From the NCBI RefSeq assembly GCF_013307205.1, contig NZ_CP028940.1:1037702-1101701 (forward strand): a DNA stretch of 64,000 nt. The letters are read 5' to 3'. The notes below the pieces were generated by a model. That model saw only the letters and a program-made list of their open reading frames with translations. It was not told where the DNA came from and did no database searches. Positions within the stretch are counted from its first letter, which is position 1. Every line of letters starts with the position of its first letter. Below are positions 38,421 to 47,961 of the stretch, piece by piece. The position numbers and the translations under genes were made by a program. Origin of the DNA: Polynucleobacter arcticus. Its GTDB lineage: Bacteria; Pseudomonadota; Gammaproteobacteria; Burkholderiales; Burkholderiaceae.

Positions 38421-39428
38421 TTAAATTTCTATCAAAGGGTAGGGTAGTGATTCCATTTTTAACACGGGGCCATCACTACTACCTAGATGAATTTCTCCAG
38501 CAACTAAGGCATCGAGCTTGCATTCGATCTGAAAGTCTATGCGATCAGGGTGGTCCGGGTTTAATGCTGCAAGTACTACCATACCGCAAGGCTGGGCAGC
38601 ATCAGCCTCATGAAACAACTCTATACCCGGTTTAGCTAATTCCTTTGAGGACAGGCTTGATGCATTGTGTGCGAGCTGTAGCCTTCTCTTTACAGCGCCA
38701 CGATATTGGCTGCGGGCAACGATTTCTTGACCCGGATAGCAACCTTTCTTGAAATCCACACCTGCAACAGATTCAAAGTTCACCATCTGGGGAACAAATT
38801 GTTCTTGGGTAGCTGAAACAATGCGGGGGATTGCGCTTAGTACCTCCAATGAGTTCCAGTGCGCTAGAGCAGATTCATCGGTTTTTAGTGAATCAGATTC
38901 GGTTTTCTTTTGAGCAATCAGTACACGCTTGAATAACTGATTGCCACTCAATACATCGGGCATCTGTAATGCGAGTGAGTGTTTAGGTGTAGAAATGAGG
39001 TCTTCCACTTGATTTTCTTGATAGGCGCCGCAAACCTCCCAATCATTTGAAGCATCAAGTACTTTTACTTTTGATCGCAGGACGTACATCGATAGCCGTT
39101 TTGCCGTACTAGCCGCGATATCTTTAGAAATAAAGAGGGCAAAACGATCATCTGATTCTATCGATTCAGGACAGAGAGCTAGCCAAGCGCTAGCCAAAAG
39201 ACGGCCTTTTGGGTTGCAGTAGCCGATCAGGCGGACCGCATCAGAACCCTCAGCAGTTTCACCGGGAATGGTTCGCTTCAGGCCCAAAACAGAATTACTC
39301 AGTTGATTTTGAAGTAGAGCAGCAGCATCTGGGCCTTCCACCAAGATCAAACCCCAATCAGAAAGTGCGGTAATTCCGGAGTTCAGGTGGGTATTGGGCA
39401 TAGTGTGATTTTTCGAGCTGAGCGTCAT
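38421..39428 (-). CDS. ygfZ: YgfZ/GcvT-fold folate-binding protein
   Basis: Folate-dependent protein supporting Fe-S enzyme maintenance. 335 residues. The motif VDFKKGCYPGQEIVARSQYRG (about residues 223-243) contains the conserved KGCYxGQE Cys. The ATG at 39428 overlaps the start of divergent mltG by 2 bp. An alternative ATG at 39401 (MPNTHLNSG) would leave a small gap for promoters and is possible. Upstream sequence gives no decisive ribosome site for either. Confidence 0.92.
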   Translation of the reverse strand: MTLSSKNHTMPNTHLNSGITALSDWGLILVEGPDAAALLQNQLSNSVLGLKRTIPGETAEGSDAVRLIGYCNPKGRLLASAWLALCPESIESDDRFALFISKDIAASTAKRLSMYVLRSKVKVLDASNDWEVCGAYQENQVEDLISTPKHSLALQMPDVLSGNQLFKRVLIAQKKTESDSLKTDESALAHWNSLEVLSAIPRIVSATQEQFVPQMVNFESVAGVDFKKGCYPGQEIVARSQYRGAVKRRLQLAHNASSLSSKELAKPGIELFHEADAAQPCGMVVLAALNPDHPDRIDFQIECKLDALVAGEIHLGSSDGPVLKMESLPYPLIEI

Positions 39429-40527
39429 GAGCTTTTATCATAGCTTGATGAGCGGAAAATTTCAGAGAAAAAGTCTCTTTTTAAAAAGGACCAATGGTAG
39501 AGGGTCTTGGCGAACTTACTTGATTTATCTGCTGGGTCTTATCAGCGTTTTCTACGGAGCAATTTTTTTAATTCCCGTTGTTCCTATTGCAAGTAATAGC
39601 TCAGCAGATAGCGTTTACAGGGTAAAAATAGCCCCTCAATCAGGCTTAAGCGCGATTTCGCAACAGTTATCTGACCAAGGTATTCCATCGAATGCTCTGA
39701 TTTTTCAGTTGGCTGCAAGAGGGCTTTTCGTGGGCTCAAAACTGAAGCCGGGGACTTATCTGCTGCCAACCCACGCGAGCCTAGGGATCATCCTATTGCA
39801 AATAGCTCGGGGTGACCGTGTTCGGGAAAGTATTGCGATTATTCCCGGCATGACTATTTGGCAACTCAGGAAAATAATTGACGCACATCCAGCGCTAATC
39901 CATCAAACTAAAGGTATGGGTTCTCAGGAGCTATTGCAGGCCTTAAACCTTTCTTATCCCGGTGATGAGGGGCTTTTCTATCCAGATACCTATATTTTTG
40001 ACCCAGATGACTCCGATCTTTCCATTTATAGACGCGCTTCTCAAGCTATGCAAAAGCAATTGAATACAGCTTGGGAGCAAAAAGAGGCGACTAGCCCCTT
40101 AAAAAACCCTTACGAATTACTCATTTTGGCCTCGATTGTCGAAAAAGAGACTGGGCGGTCAAGCGATCGATCCCAAGTAGCCGCAGTATTTATCAACCGC
40201 CTCAACTTAAAAATGCCGCTACAGACAGATCCAACAGTCATTTATGGCATTGGCCCGAACTTTGATGGCAACCTTCGAAAAGCTAACCTTCGCAAAGACA
40301 GTCCCTACAATACTTATATGAACAAAGGTTTGCCACCAACCCCTATCGCAATGCCGAGTAAGGAGTCCCTCCTCGCGGTTATTCATCCAGCAAAAAGCGA
40401 TGCTATTTATTTCGTGGCTCGAGGCGATGGCAGTAGTCATTTTTCCAAAACCTTGCAAGAGCATGAAAAGGCAGTTGATCAATTCCAACGAAAACGCAGT
40501 CCTACCAAAACATACTCAAAACCCTAG
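39427..40527 (+). CDS. mltG: Endolytic murein transglycosylase MltG
   Basis: Cleaves nascent glycan strands at the inner membrane. 366 residues. One transmembrane helix (about 29-52), a LysM-like region, then the YceG catalytic domain with [20 protein letters not shown] (catalytic Glu, about residue 238) and [20 protein letters not shown] 39427 collides with the ygfZ start; ATG 39448 (MSGKFQRKS) is an alternative. mltG-tmk-holB-tatD is a conserved order, and tmk starts 2 bp after its stop. Confidence 0.94.
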   Translation: MSFYHSLMSGKFQRKSLFLKRTNGRGSWRTYLIYLLGLISVFYGAIFLIPVVPIASNSSADSVYRVKIAPQSGLSAISQQLSDQGIPSNALIFQLAARGLFVGSKLKPGTYLLPTHASLGIILLQIARGDRVRESIAIIPGMTIWQLRKIIDAHPALIHQTKGMGSQELLQALNLSYPGDEGLFYPDTYIFDPDDSDLSIYRRASQAMQKQLNTAWEQKEATSPLKNPYELLILASIVEKETGRSSDRSQVAAVFINRLNLKMPLQTDPTVIYGIGPNFDGNLRKANLRKDSPYNTYMNKGLPPTPIAMPSKESLLAVIHPAKSDAIYFVARGDGSSHFSKTLQEHEKAVDQFQRKRSPTKTYSKP

Positions 40528-40529
40528 TT

Positions 40530-41168
40530 ATGACAGATCAATTTTTAGGTTACTTTATTACCTTTGAAGGCATCGATGGTGCTGGTAAGAGCACGCATAT
40601 TGAATCCTTCGCTAAGCTGATGAAAGAGCGTTATCCAGAGCGCAATATTGTTGTGACTAGAGAGCCAGGAGGCACTCAATTAGGTGAGCAATTACGCGCC
40701 TTATTGCTAGATGCTCCTATGAATTTAGAAACTGAAGCATTATTAATGTTTGCCGCACGTCGTGAGCACATTGCACAAGTAATAGAGCCGGCATTGATGG
40801 CCGGTAGCATCGTGATATCCGATCGCTTTACAGACGCCAGCTTTGCCTATCAGGGTGGTGGACGTGGCTTAAGTCTAGAAAAGTTAAATAGTTTAGAAAA
40901 ATGGGTTCAAGGGCGTTCAGATGGCACTTTGCTTCAACCCAATCTCACTTTTTTATTTGATTTGCCAGGCTCGATTGCTGAAGCCAGAAGATCTAAAGTC
41001 CGTGTCCCAGATAAGTTTGAGCAGATGGATTTAGATTTCTTTGAAAAAGTACGTCAAGAATATTTACGCAGAGCAAAAGCAGACCCTCAGCGCTTTCACT
41101 TAGTCGATGCTACTCAAAACCCAGAAGCGATCTGGAATGAGCTTAAGTCATTAGAGATCAAGCTCTAA
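40530..41168 (+). CDS. tmk: Thymidylate kinase
   Basis: Phosphorylates dTMP to dTDP. 212 residues. P-loop [15 protein letters not shown] (about 10-24), DR(Y/F) region [19 protein letters not shown], and [14 protein letters not shown] are intact. Immediately between mltG and holB with almost no gaps, so in one operon. Confidence 0.96.
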   Translation: MTDQFLGYFITFEGIDGAGKSTHIESFAKLMKERYPERNIVVTREPGGTQLGEQLRALLLDAPMNLETEALLMFAARREHIAQVIEPALMAGSIVISDRFTDASFAYQGGGRGLSLEKLNSLEKWVQGRSDGTLLQPNLTFLFDLPGSIAEARRSKVRVPDKFEQMDLDFFEKVRQEYLRRAKADPQRFHLVDATQNPEAIWNELKSLEIKL

Positions 41169-42314
41169 ATGGGTGATGCAATGTTTTCAGAAATCTCTGA
41201 TAAGAAAATAGCACCCTGGCTTGAACCCATTTGGAATGGTATCGACCTATCCGCATTTCCAAGTGCAGTATTGATTCATGGTCAATCAGGTATTGGTAAG
41301 TTTGAATTTTCAATCGAGTTAGCTAAGGCACTATTGTGTGAGGCTTCGGCTTCAGCCAAACCCTGCAATCAATGTGAGGGCTGTCGCTGGTTTGACTCCG
41401 GTAATCATCCCGACTTTATTGCGCTGGTACCAGAAACACATCGCAAACTATTGCCTCATGGTGACTTTGATACCGATGTCGATACGCCTAAAAAATCGAA
41501 GGCTAGCCAAAGTGATGCCGATGGTGATTCACCAGAGAAAAAGGAAAAGAAAAGTATTTCTATTGAGGATGCTCGTAGCGCAATTGAAGGTCTTTCGATT
41601 GGCTCACATCGCGGAGGCAATCGAGTGATATTGGTTTATCCACTCGAAATGCTAAGGTCTGACTCAGCAAATACCTTACTGAAGTCTCTTGAAGAGCCGC
41701 CCAAAAATACAATCTTTATTTTGTTGGCTGACCGCCTTGATCGAGTTTTGCCAACCATTCGCTCTCGTTGTCGTTTGCTATCAGCACCAAGACCAGATCG
41801 TGTCAGTGGATTACATTGGTTACGCGCTCAATTGAATAATGTGCCCGGGTTAAAAATAAGTGATACGGATGTTGAATCTATTTATGACGAGCAGGGTGGG
41901 GCGCCATATGCAGTTTTAGATTCTTTAATTGCCCGTCATCTTCAGGATGATAAAGACGAGCTCACTATTAGTATCCAAGCTTCAAAATATTTATTGCAAG
42001 CAATGTCGCAGGGCGCTCGCATGAATTGGTTGGATACCGCTGATAAGATTCAAAAAGCGCGTTATGCAGTTTTATTGGCGACTATGCAACGCTGGATTTC
42101 TGACTTACAAAGTTGCGTGCAAATGGGCAACCCTCGTTATTATCCTAAACACCAAGCCTCTCTAGTTGCCCTTGCAAAACAAGCGCGCCTATCCAAGCTA
42201 CTGCGTTTTTGGAAGTCTCTCATTCAGGCGCGCCGCCATGAAAATCACCCTCTGGCTACCCGTATTCAATTGGAGGCCCTACTTTCTCAATACCAACAGG
42301 TATTTGAAGACTAA
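41169..42314 (+). CDS. holB: DNA polymerase III subunit delta'
   Basis: Clamp-loader subunit. 381 residues. HGQSGIGKFEFS (P-loop, about 37-48), zinc-module Cys in CNQCEGCRW, and SRCRLL near residue 205. A charged Ser/Lys/Asp-rich insertion (about residues 97-127) separates the zinc module from the rest of the ATPase fold. The first ATG is 41169, directly after the tmk stop. A second ATG at 41181 has a GGTGA 5 bases upstream and could be the true start. Confidence 0.93.
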   Translation: MGDAMFSEISDKKIAPWLEPIWNGIDLSAFPSAVLIHGQSGIGKFEFSIELAKALLCEASASAKPCNQCEGCRWFDSGNHPDFIALVPETHRKLLPHGDFDTDVDTPKKSKASQSDADGDSPEKKEKKSISIEDARSAIEGLSIGSHRGGNRVILVYPLEMLRSDSANTLLKSLEEPPKNTIFILLADRLDRVLPTIRSRCRLLSAPRPDRVSGLHWLRAQLNNVPGLKISDTDVESIYDEQGGAPYAVLDSLIARHLQDDKDELTISIQASKYLLQAMSQGARMNWLDTADKIQKARYAVLLATMQRWISDLQSCVQMGNPRYYPKHQASLVALAKQARLSKLLRFWKSLIQARRHENHPLATRIQLEALLSQYQQVFED

Positions 42315-42325
42315 AATGGTCAGCA

Positions 42326-43114
42326 ATGTTCATAGACTCCCATTGCCACCTCGATTTCCCTGAATTTCAATCCCGTTTACCTGAGGTTTTGGAGAATATG
42401 GCCGCAAGCAAAGTGAGTCATGCCCTTTGCGTATCGGTTGATATTCCTGACTTTCCAAAGGTTCGCAAATTAGCTGAGGATCATCATCATTTGTTTGCCT
42501 CTGTTGGGGTCCATCCTGATTATGAAGACACACCAGAGCCTACTTTTGAGTTTTTGGTCGAGGAAGCCAAGCATCCGAAAATAATCGCCATTGGTGAAAC
42601 AGGGCTTGATTACTACCGCATGGGTGATCGCAGTTACGAGTCCATGGAGTGGCAAAGAGAGCGGTTTCGGACCCATATTCGAGCATCTATTGCTTCTGGT
42701 AAGCCCTTGATTATTCATACTCGGTCATCCTCTGAGGATACTCTGAGGATACTAAAAGAGGAGGGTGCAGATCGCATTGGTGGGGTAATGCACTGCTTCA
42801 CAGAAACCACTGAAATGGCCAAAGCGGCGATTGATATGGGATTTTTTATTTCCTTTTCAGGCATCGTGACCTTTAAGAGCGCCAAAGACTTGCAAGAAAC
42901 CTGCAGGCAGGTGCCTTTAGAGCGCATGTTGATCGAAACAGATTCTCCTTACTTGGCGCCAATTCCATATCGCGGTAAAACTAATGAGCCTGCTTGGGTT
43001 TCTAAGGTGGGTGAATTTGTAGCCGATCTCAAAGGTGTGACTGTAGAAAGATTGGCTGAGCAAACTTCAAGTAATTTTTTCCAATGTTTTCAATTAAATA
43101 GAGCATTATCATGA
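42326..43114 (+). CDS. tatD: TatD family metal-dependent DNase
   Basis: 262-residue TIM-barrel hydrolase. MFIDSHCHLDFP (metal His pair at 6 and 8), AIGETGLDYYR (Glu), LIIHTRSS (His), GGVMHCFTE and IETDSPYLAP (Asp) give the full metal-site set. TatD proteins are 3'-5' exonucleases in DNA repair, and the TatD paralogue often lies beside holB (YcfH). Its stop overlaps the next gene's ATG (ATGA). Confidence 0.94.
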   Translation: MFIDSHCHLDFPEFQSRLPEVLENMAASKVSHALCVSVDIPDFPKVRKLAEDHHHLFASVGVHPDYEDTPEPTFEFLVEEAKHPKIIAIGETGLDYYRMGDRSYESMEWQRERFRTHIRASIASGKPLIIHTRSSSEDTLRILKEEGADRIGGVMHCFTETTEMAKAAIDMGFFISFSGIVTFKSAKDLQETCRQVPLERMLIETDSPYLAPIPYRGKTNEPAWVSKVGEFVADLKGVTVERLAEQTSSNFFQCFQLNRALS

Positions 43115-43812
43115 GAATTCCGTTTAAATTAAATCAGCTAATTAATGCTAGCTTGCTGAGTATCTCTAGTGCAGCTTTTGCCCAAACTGCAGCTCAAATT
43201 ACCGATTTCACAAAAGCGGCTAAGTTTGATGATGTTTCTGAGGTACAAGCTCTCATTAAAGCGGGAGTTAGTCCAAATACCCTGGATCCTAAGGGTAACC
43301 CAATGTTGATCCTAGCTATACGTGATCAGTCGCTTAAGGTGACAGATTTACTTCTTACTAATAAAACAATTGACGTCAATTTAACCAACCAGAATGGCGA
43401 AAACCCACTCATGATGGCGTCTATTGAAGGTCAATTGCCTCTAGTGGAGACTTTGGTACTTAAAAACAAAGCTGAGATCAATAAGACTGGTTGGACTCCA
43501 TTGCATTACGCCTGTACTACCGGAAAATTGAGTGTTGCCGAGTTCCTAGTATCTAAAGGTGCGAAAGTAAATGCATTGAGTCAGAGCGAAACAACGCCTC
43601 TAATGATGGCTGTTGGCTCAGGTAATGATCAATTAATAAAATTCTTATTGGACAACGGCGCTGATTTACGGATGCGCAATCATGAAGGTTATTCAGCGAT
43701 TGATGTTGCAACATTATTCAGTAAAGACGATATTCGTGAGGGCTTAATGTCACGCTGGCAGAAGCTTTACAAAGAGCCATATCCAGGCGGTCCAAAGAAG
43801 TCTCCTACATAA
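43111..43812 (+). CDS. Secreted ankyrin-repeat protein
   Basis: 233 residues. A signal peptide ends near SSAAFAQTA (about residue 25). Then come about five ankyrin repeats, clear in NGENPLMMASIEGQLPLVET, GWTPLHYACTTGKLSVAEFL and ETTPLMMAVGSGNDQLIKFL. Periplasmic location likely. Ankyrin repeats bind partner proteins; no specific function is evident. 4-bp overlap with tatD suggests co-expression, a position seen in Burkholderiales. Confidence 0.88.
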   Translation: MRIPFKLNQLINASLLSISSAAFAQTAAQITDFTKAAKFDDVSEVQALIKAGVSPNTLDPKGNPMLILAIRDQSLKVTDLLLTNKTIDVNLTNQNGENPLMMASIEGQLPLVETLVLKNKAEINKTGWTPLHYACTTGKLSVAEFLVSKGAKVNALSQSETTPLMMAVGSGNDQLIKFLLDNGADLRMRNHEGYSAIDVATLFSKDDIREGLMSRWQKLYKEPYPGGPKKSPT

Positions 43813-43897
43813 ATATCATATGCTATACCTGCGTATAATCATTATTATGTCAAATAAGAAATTACACCAATACGCCGGCCCTAATCTCTAGTAATTC

Positions 43898-44437
43898 ATG
43901 TCCATATTTGAACACATAACAAATCTTCCCGGCCTGAACAATTTACCCAGTTTCAGCACGCTGTTTGCTGAAATTAATACAGATATGGGTAATAGTGAGA
44001 TCTGGTTCGTGTTGGTTTTGGCCTGTTTGATGCTGACATTTCATGGTTTAGCTGTATTGATGATTGCAGGTGCATTCCATTGGCTTGATAGTAAGCTTGA
44101 AAACAAGCGCGTTTATGGAGCTAATTTCCTCTCGTACTTCATGGCTATTTTGTTAATTATTGCCAGTCATTTGTCAGAAATCGTTGCGTGGGCTTATGTC
44201 TGCGTTGCTTTGCAAGTGTTTCCCACTAATCCCCAAACTTTTTATTTCGCCGGCGAGATGTACACCACGGTTGGATTTGGCACCTACAACTTATCTGAAC
44301 AATGGAGAATCTTGCCCATCATCATCTCCTTCACGGGTATTTTTGCCGTCTCCATGTCTGGTGCAGCGCTTTACTCAATGATGGGCGCTTTACTTGGCAG
44401 ATCCAATAAGAGCCCAAAATCAGGCACTGGATTCTAG
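43898..44437 (+). CDS. Potassium-channel-like membrane protein
   Basis: 179 residues. Hydrophobic helices at about 35-60, 78-105 and 135-160. Between the last two is a pore-like loop with TTVGFGTY (about residues 122-129), which matches the K+ selectivity filter TVGYG with Phe in place of Tyr. No RCK or other regulatory domain is attached. This is consistent with a small Ion_trans_2-type channel. Preceded by an 85-bp AT-rich gap. Confidence 0.72.
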   Translation: MSIFEHITNLPGLNNLPSFSTLFAEINTDMGNSEIWFVLVLACLMLTFHGLAVLMIAGAFHWLDSKLENKRVYGANFLSYFMAILLIIASHLSEIVAWAYVCVALQVFPTNPQTFYFAGEMYTTVGFGTYNLSEQWRILPIIISFTGIFAVSMSGAALYSMMGALLGRSNKSPKSGTGF

Positions 44438-44456
44438 GCCTGTCTACTTCTGAGCG

Positions 44457-45467
44457 TTAGTTGAAGAGCTTTGCTTTATCAACAGGTGCTCTCTGCTTGA
44501 ATACTAGCTCTAGAACACGTCCATTGGACTCTAGAGAGCGCATTCTTCCTGGTAGCCAATCCAGATCCTTAGCCAGCCAAATATCTACCTGGCGCTTATA
44601 AGGACTGCTTTCACGTTGCATTAAGGCGTAATGGCGGTTAACTGACTTACCGAGGCTCGGAATATCTTCCGAATCCTTCTCACCATAACTTTTAAACTGC
44701 CACATCTCTAAGGTGTCATAGTCGACAACTGGTATACCTCGAATACTTCCAGCCTCGTCAATCTGATCGCTGCCATTGAGTAGAGAGGCAAGTTGAAACA
44801 TCAGACTAAATCGGTCTTGGGTGCCTGGAAGTAAATCAGGGGTAAATTCAGGCTTCTCTGAGAAATACATCTTCCCTGCCCCATTTTGATCTCGATCGAA
44901 GCGAGAGAACCGTGGTGGTTTTGTACCCCGCTGTGTCCAGTAAATCGATGGCGCTATGCCATATGCATCAACAGAGCCGCGAGATTCGAATACAAATGGC
45001 CCAACTACCGCATAAGGGATATTGATGTAGAGGCGATAGTTGTTGCCCTCGGTGATCCAATCAAGTTGTGCCGTTTGAAGTATTTGCCCATCAAGATAAG
45101 CATCAAAATAAAACGTTCCAGATTCAGGAAGGCGAAAAGCTTGTCCAGATTGATTGCCTAAGGCGCCAGACTTCCCTACCCCCTCACCATTTGAATCTGG
45201 TAGAGGATCAGCAGAGATTGATGATGAGGTTTTGGGCTGCGCTTTCTTTTTTGGCGCACTCGTGAGCAGAATCTTTTTAAGGGGCTCTACTCGAAGCTCT
45301 GTTTTGATAATCAAATCTTCAGGAATAGGAGGCGCACTACCGAGCGAGAAAAATGGCAAGCCAAAAAATACAATCAAATGCCCAAAAACTGAAATGACGA
45401 TGGCAGCCACCAATATCCACAGCGATCTTCTGCGAATAAATTGAATGAACTTGCCAGATGCATCCAT
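44457..45467 (-). CDS. DUF3108 family periplasmic protein
   Basis: 336 residues. A basic N-terminus and single membrane anchor (about 16-38), a Lys/Pro/Ser linker, then the DUF3108 beta-rich domain (about 110-330) with GTFYFDAYLDGQILQTAQLDW and LDWLPGRMRSLESNGRVLELVF. Function unknown; often near phosphoribosyl or esterase genes in betaproteobacteria. 7 bp downstream of the YqiA-like gene. Confidence 0.85.
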   Translation of the reverse strand: MDASGKFIQFIRRRSLWILVAAIVISVFGHLIVFFGLPFFSLGSAPPIPEDLIIKTELRVEPLKKILLTSAPKKKAQPKTSSSISADPLPDSNGEGVGKSGALGNQSGQAFRLPESGTFYFDAYLDGQILQTAQLDWITEGNNYRLYINIPYAVVGPFVFESRGSVDAYGIAPSIYWTQRGTKPPRFSRFDRDQNGAGKMYFSEKPEFTPDLLPGTQDRFSLMFQLASLLNGSDQIDEAGSIRGIPVVDYDTLEMWQFKSYGEKDSEDIPSLGKSVNRHYALMQRESSPYKRQVDIWLAKDLDWLPGRMRSLESNGRVLELVFKQRAPVDKAKLFN

Positions 45468-45474
45468 TACAAAA

Positions 45475-46062
45475 TCAATGCTCGATAAATTTAATTACTG
45501 CTGGCAAGTGGTTTGCATAGTCAGCAATACCATGATCGCTACCCTCTAAAACAAGTTGCTTGGCTCCTGAATAAAAAGCCACCATTTCCTTCCAGTCGAG
45601 TAACTCGTCGCCCTTAGCTGCGATTAAGAAATAACGTACTGGATTTGAAATTGCATGTACTTGTAAGTCTCGAAGCTCTTCAATGTACTCGGCCTTAAAG
45701 TCGAACGGCTCCTCGCTATCGTAAGCGGTCATCATACCGACATGAGGCTCCAATTCTCTTGGGGCATACACTGCAGGATTGAGAGCAACACCCTTGCATT
45801 GGTATTTCTCGGCAAGGTAGTTGGTATAAAAGCCACCCAAGGAGGACCCAATAATCACTACACGGTCAGCGCTCGATTGATCAATATGCTTGACTACCAT
45901 TTTCATACTCTCTTTCGGCGAAGCGAGTAATTGCGGGCAATACCATTCATATAGATCACTGGCCGTCGACAGTGCCTGCACCGCCTTCCCAGTCATGACC
46001 GCCTTGCTTGAATTCGGTGATGAACGAAAGCCATGAAGATAAACGAGTAGAGTTTTGCGCAT
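45475..46062 (-). CDS. YqiA-like alpha/beta-hydrolase esterase
   Basis: 195 residues. Oxyanion region LVYLHGFRSSPNSSKA (about 6-21), nucleophile Ser in VIIGSSLGGFYTNYLAEKY (about 70-88), Asp near AAKGDELLDW and His in EGSDHGIADY near the C-terminus. Matches the YqiA/UPF0227 esterases. Substrate unknown. Same strand as glxR (8-bp gap) and DUF3108. Confidence 0.88.
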   Translation of the reverse strand: MRKTLLVYLHGFRSSPNSSKAVMTGKAVQALSTASDLYEWYCPQLLASPKESMKMVVKHIDQSSADRVVIIGSSLGGFYTNYLAEKYQCKGVALNPAVYAPRELEPHVGMMTAYDSEEPFDFKAEYIEELRDLQVHAISNPVRYFLIAAKGDELLDWKEMVAFYSGAKQLVLEGSDHGIADYANHLPAVIKFIEH

Positions 46063-46070
46063 GAAATCTC

Positions 46071-46967
46071 TTAAACTTTCTGACCAATTTCAAAGTTGGC
46101 CATCTTCTCAAGGGCTTTCACCATAGCAGAGTGATCCCAAGCCTTACCACCATGTGCGCTGCAGGAGTTCAATAGCTCTTGGGCAGTTGCGGTATTAGGC
46201 AAAGAGACGCCCAAAGCCTTAGCACTGCTCAGTGCAAGATTAAGATCCTTTTGATGCAATTCAATCCTAAAGCCCGGATCAAAGGTTCTTTTGATCATGC
46301 GCTCACCATGCACTTCTAATATCTTGGAGCTAGCAAAGCCGCCCATCAATGCTTCACGAACCTTGGCTGGGTCAGCACCTGCCTTAGAAGCGAATACCAG
46401 CGCTTCAGCAACGGCTTCAATATTTAAGGCCACAATGATTTGATTGGCTACCTTAGTGATTTGACCAGTACCGTTGCCGCCTACCAAAGTAATGTTCTTA
46501 CCCATTAACTCAAAGACAGGCTTTACCTTAGTAAAGGTTTCTTCGCTACCACCCACCATAATAGTGAGAGTTGCACCTTTAGCACCAAGCTGACCACCGG
46601 AAACGGGAGCATCTACATATTCACACCCAAGAGCATTAATTTTTTGGGCAAATACTTTTGTGGCAATTGGAGAAATTGAGCTCATATCCACCACAATCTT
46701 GCCCTGGGTTAAACCAGCAGCAATACCGTGCTCGCCAAACAGAACTTTTTCTACATCGGGGGTATCGGGCACCATCGTGATAATGATGTCTGCTTTTTGC
46801 GCCACCTCTGTAGGGCTAGCGCAAATAATTGCTGCGCTATTGGCAAGTTCTGCAGGAACCTGGCTGCGGGTGTTGACAAACACTTCATGGCCTGCAGCAA
46901 CCAAATGGCCTGCCATTGGGGCACCCATAATACCTAGACCAACAAAACCGATTTTTAATTTACTCAT
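46071..46967 (-). CDS. glxR: Tartronate semialdehyde reductase (2-hydroxy-3-oxopropionate reductase)
   Basis: NAD(P)H-dependent beta-hydroxyacid dehydrogenase that reduces tartronate semialdehyde to glycerate. 298 residues. GFVGLGIMGAPMAGHL (about 7-22, cofactor), DAPVSGGQLGAKGATLTIMVGG (substrate) and NGTGQITKVANQIIVALNIEA (catalytic Lys about 171). AGGAAT precedes ATG 46967. It follows hyi, 58 bp upstream, which makes the same intermediate from hydroxypyruvate. Confidence 0.93.
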   Translation of the reverse strand: MSKLKIGFVGLGIMGAPMAGHLVAAGHEVFVNTRSQVPAELANSAAIICASPTEVAQKADIIITMVPDTPDVEKVLFGEHGIAAGLTQGKIVVDMSSISPIATKVFAQKINALGCEYVDAPVSGGQLGAKGATLTIMVGGSEETFTKVKPVFELMGKNITLVGGNGTGQITKVANQIIVALNIEAVAEALVFASKAGADPAKVREALMGGFASSKILEVHGERMIKRTFDPGFRIELHQKDLNLALSSAKALGVSLPNTATAQELLNSCSAHGGKAWDHSAMVKALEKMANFEIGQKV

Positions 46968-47025
46968 GACTGCATTCCTAATGTATTAATTTTTAATGTG
47001 AATTGATGTCAGCTGTATTACATGA

Positions 47026-47808
47026 TCAATGTTGCTCGTATTGACCCATCCATCCTAGACCTGCTGCAGTAGTTTTAAGGGGCTTGTATTCACAGCCGAT
47101 ATAACCTGAATAGCCTAAACGATCTAAGAGATCAAATAAGTAGGCGTAATTAATTTCACCGGTACCAGGTTCATTGCGGCCCGGATTATCAGCCAGCTGG
47201 ATGTGTGCAATACGACTTAAGTGCTTCTGAATCGTATTAGCCAGCTCCCCTTCCATGCGCTGGGCATGGTAGATGTCGTACTGTAAGTAAGCATTATCTG
47301 AACCAACAGCGTCCAGAATGGCAATACCCCGCTCTGTTTTAGAGAGGTAAAAGCCAGGGATATCAAAAGTATTAATCGGCTCAATGAGAAGTTTGAGGCC
47401 AGCTTTTTTAAGCTCACTGGCTGCATATTGAAGATTACCCACCAAGGTGTCATGTAACACTTTTGAATCAACTCCTGCTGGGGCTTTCCCAGCAAGGCAG
47501 TTTAATTGGGGGGCGCCAAGGACAGAAGCGTACTCAATGGCCTTAGTCACTCCAGAGCGAAACTCTTCAATACGATCTGGCAAGCAGGCAATACCACGCT
47601 CTCCTGCATCCCAGTCACCCGCAGGTAAATTGTGCAAAACCAACTTTAAAGCGTTGTTATCTAGAGCAGATTTAATCTCTTGCACATCATAGGCATACGG
47701 AAAAAGGAACTCAACTGCGGTAAAGCCTCCAGTTTTCGCTAGCGCAAAGCGCTCTAAGAATGGGACTTCATTAAAAAGCATAGTGAGATTGGCGGCAAAA
47801 CGGGGCAT
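47026..47808 (-). CDS. hyi: Hydroxypyruvate isomerase
   Basis: Interconverts hydroxypyruvate and tartronate semialdehyde in glyoxylate assimilation. 260-residue TIM barrel of the AP-endonuclease 2 fold. The start chosen is the ATG at 47808 (MPRFAANLTMLFNEVPFLERF), which has AAAGGAATCAA just upstream. An open frame 19 codons longer begins at 47865 but adds sequence outside the family. IEPINTFDIPGFYLS, YDIYHAQRMEG and EPGTGEINYAYLFDLLD are typical. Glyoxylate carboligase (gcl) is not present here. Confidence 0.92.
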   Translation of the reverse strand: MPRFAANLTMLFNEVPFLERFALAKTGGFTAVEFLFPYAYDVQEIKSALDNNALKLVLHNLPAGDWDAGERGIACLPDRIEEFRSGVTKAIEYASVLGAPQLNCLAGKAPAGVDSKVLHDTLVGNLQYAASELKKAGLKLLIEPINTFDIPGFYLSKTERGIAILDAVGSDNAYLQYDIYHAQRMEGELANTIQKHLSRIAHIQLADNPGRNEPGTGEINYAYLFDLLDRLGYSGYIGCEYKPLKTTAAGLGWMGQYEQH

Positions 47809-47961
47809 TTGATTCCTTTGGTTTATTGCTCTATGTAAGGTGTTGATGTTATCAAAGAAGCCCATAAGTTTCCTTAGCTGTCAAACACTGCTACTTAATG
47901 CAAATTTGGGGCTGAAAATACGCTAATATTGATATAGAACTACTCAATACTAAGGAAAGCC

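Noticed and set aside
47809..47865. Upstream extension of hyi
   Set aside because: The ATG at 47808 has a good ribosome site and matches the usual N-terminus.
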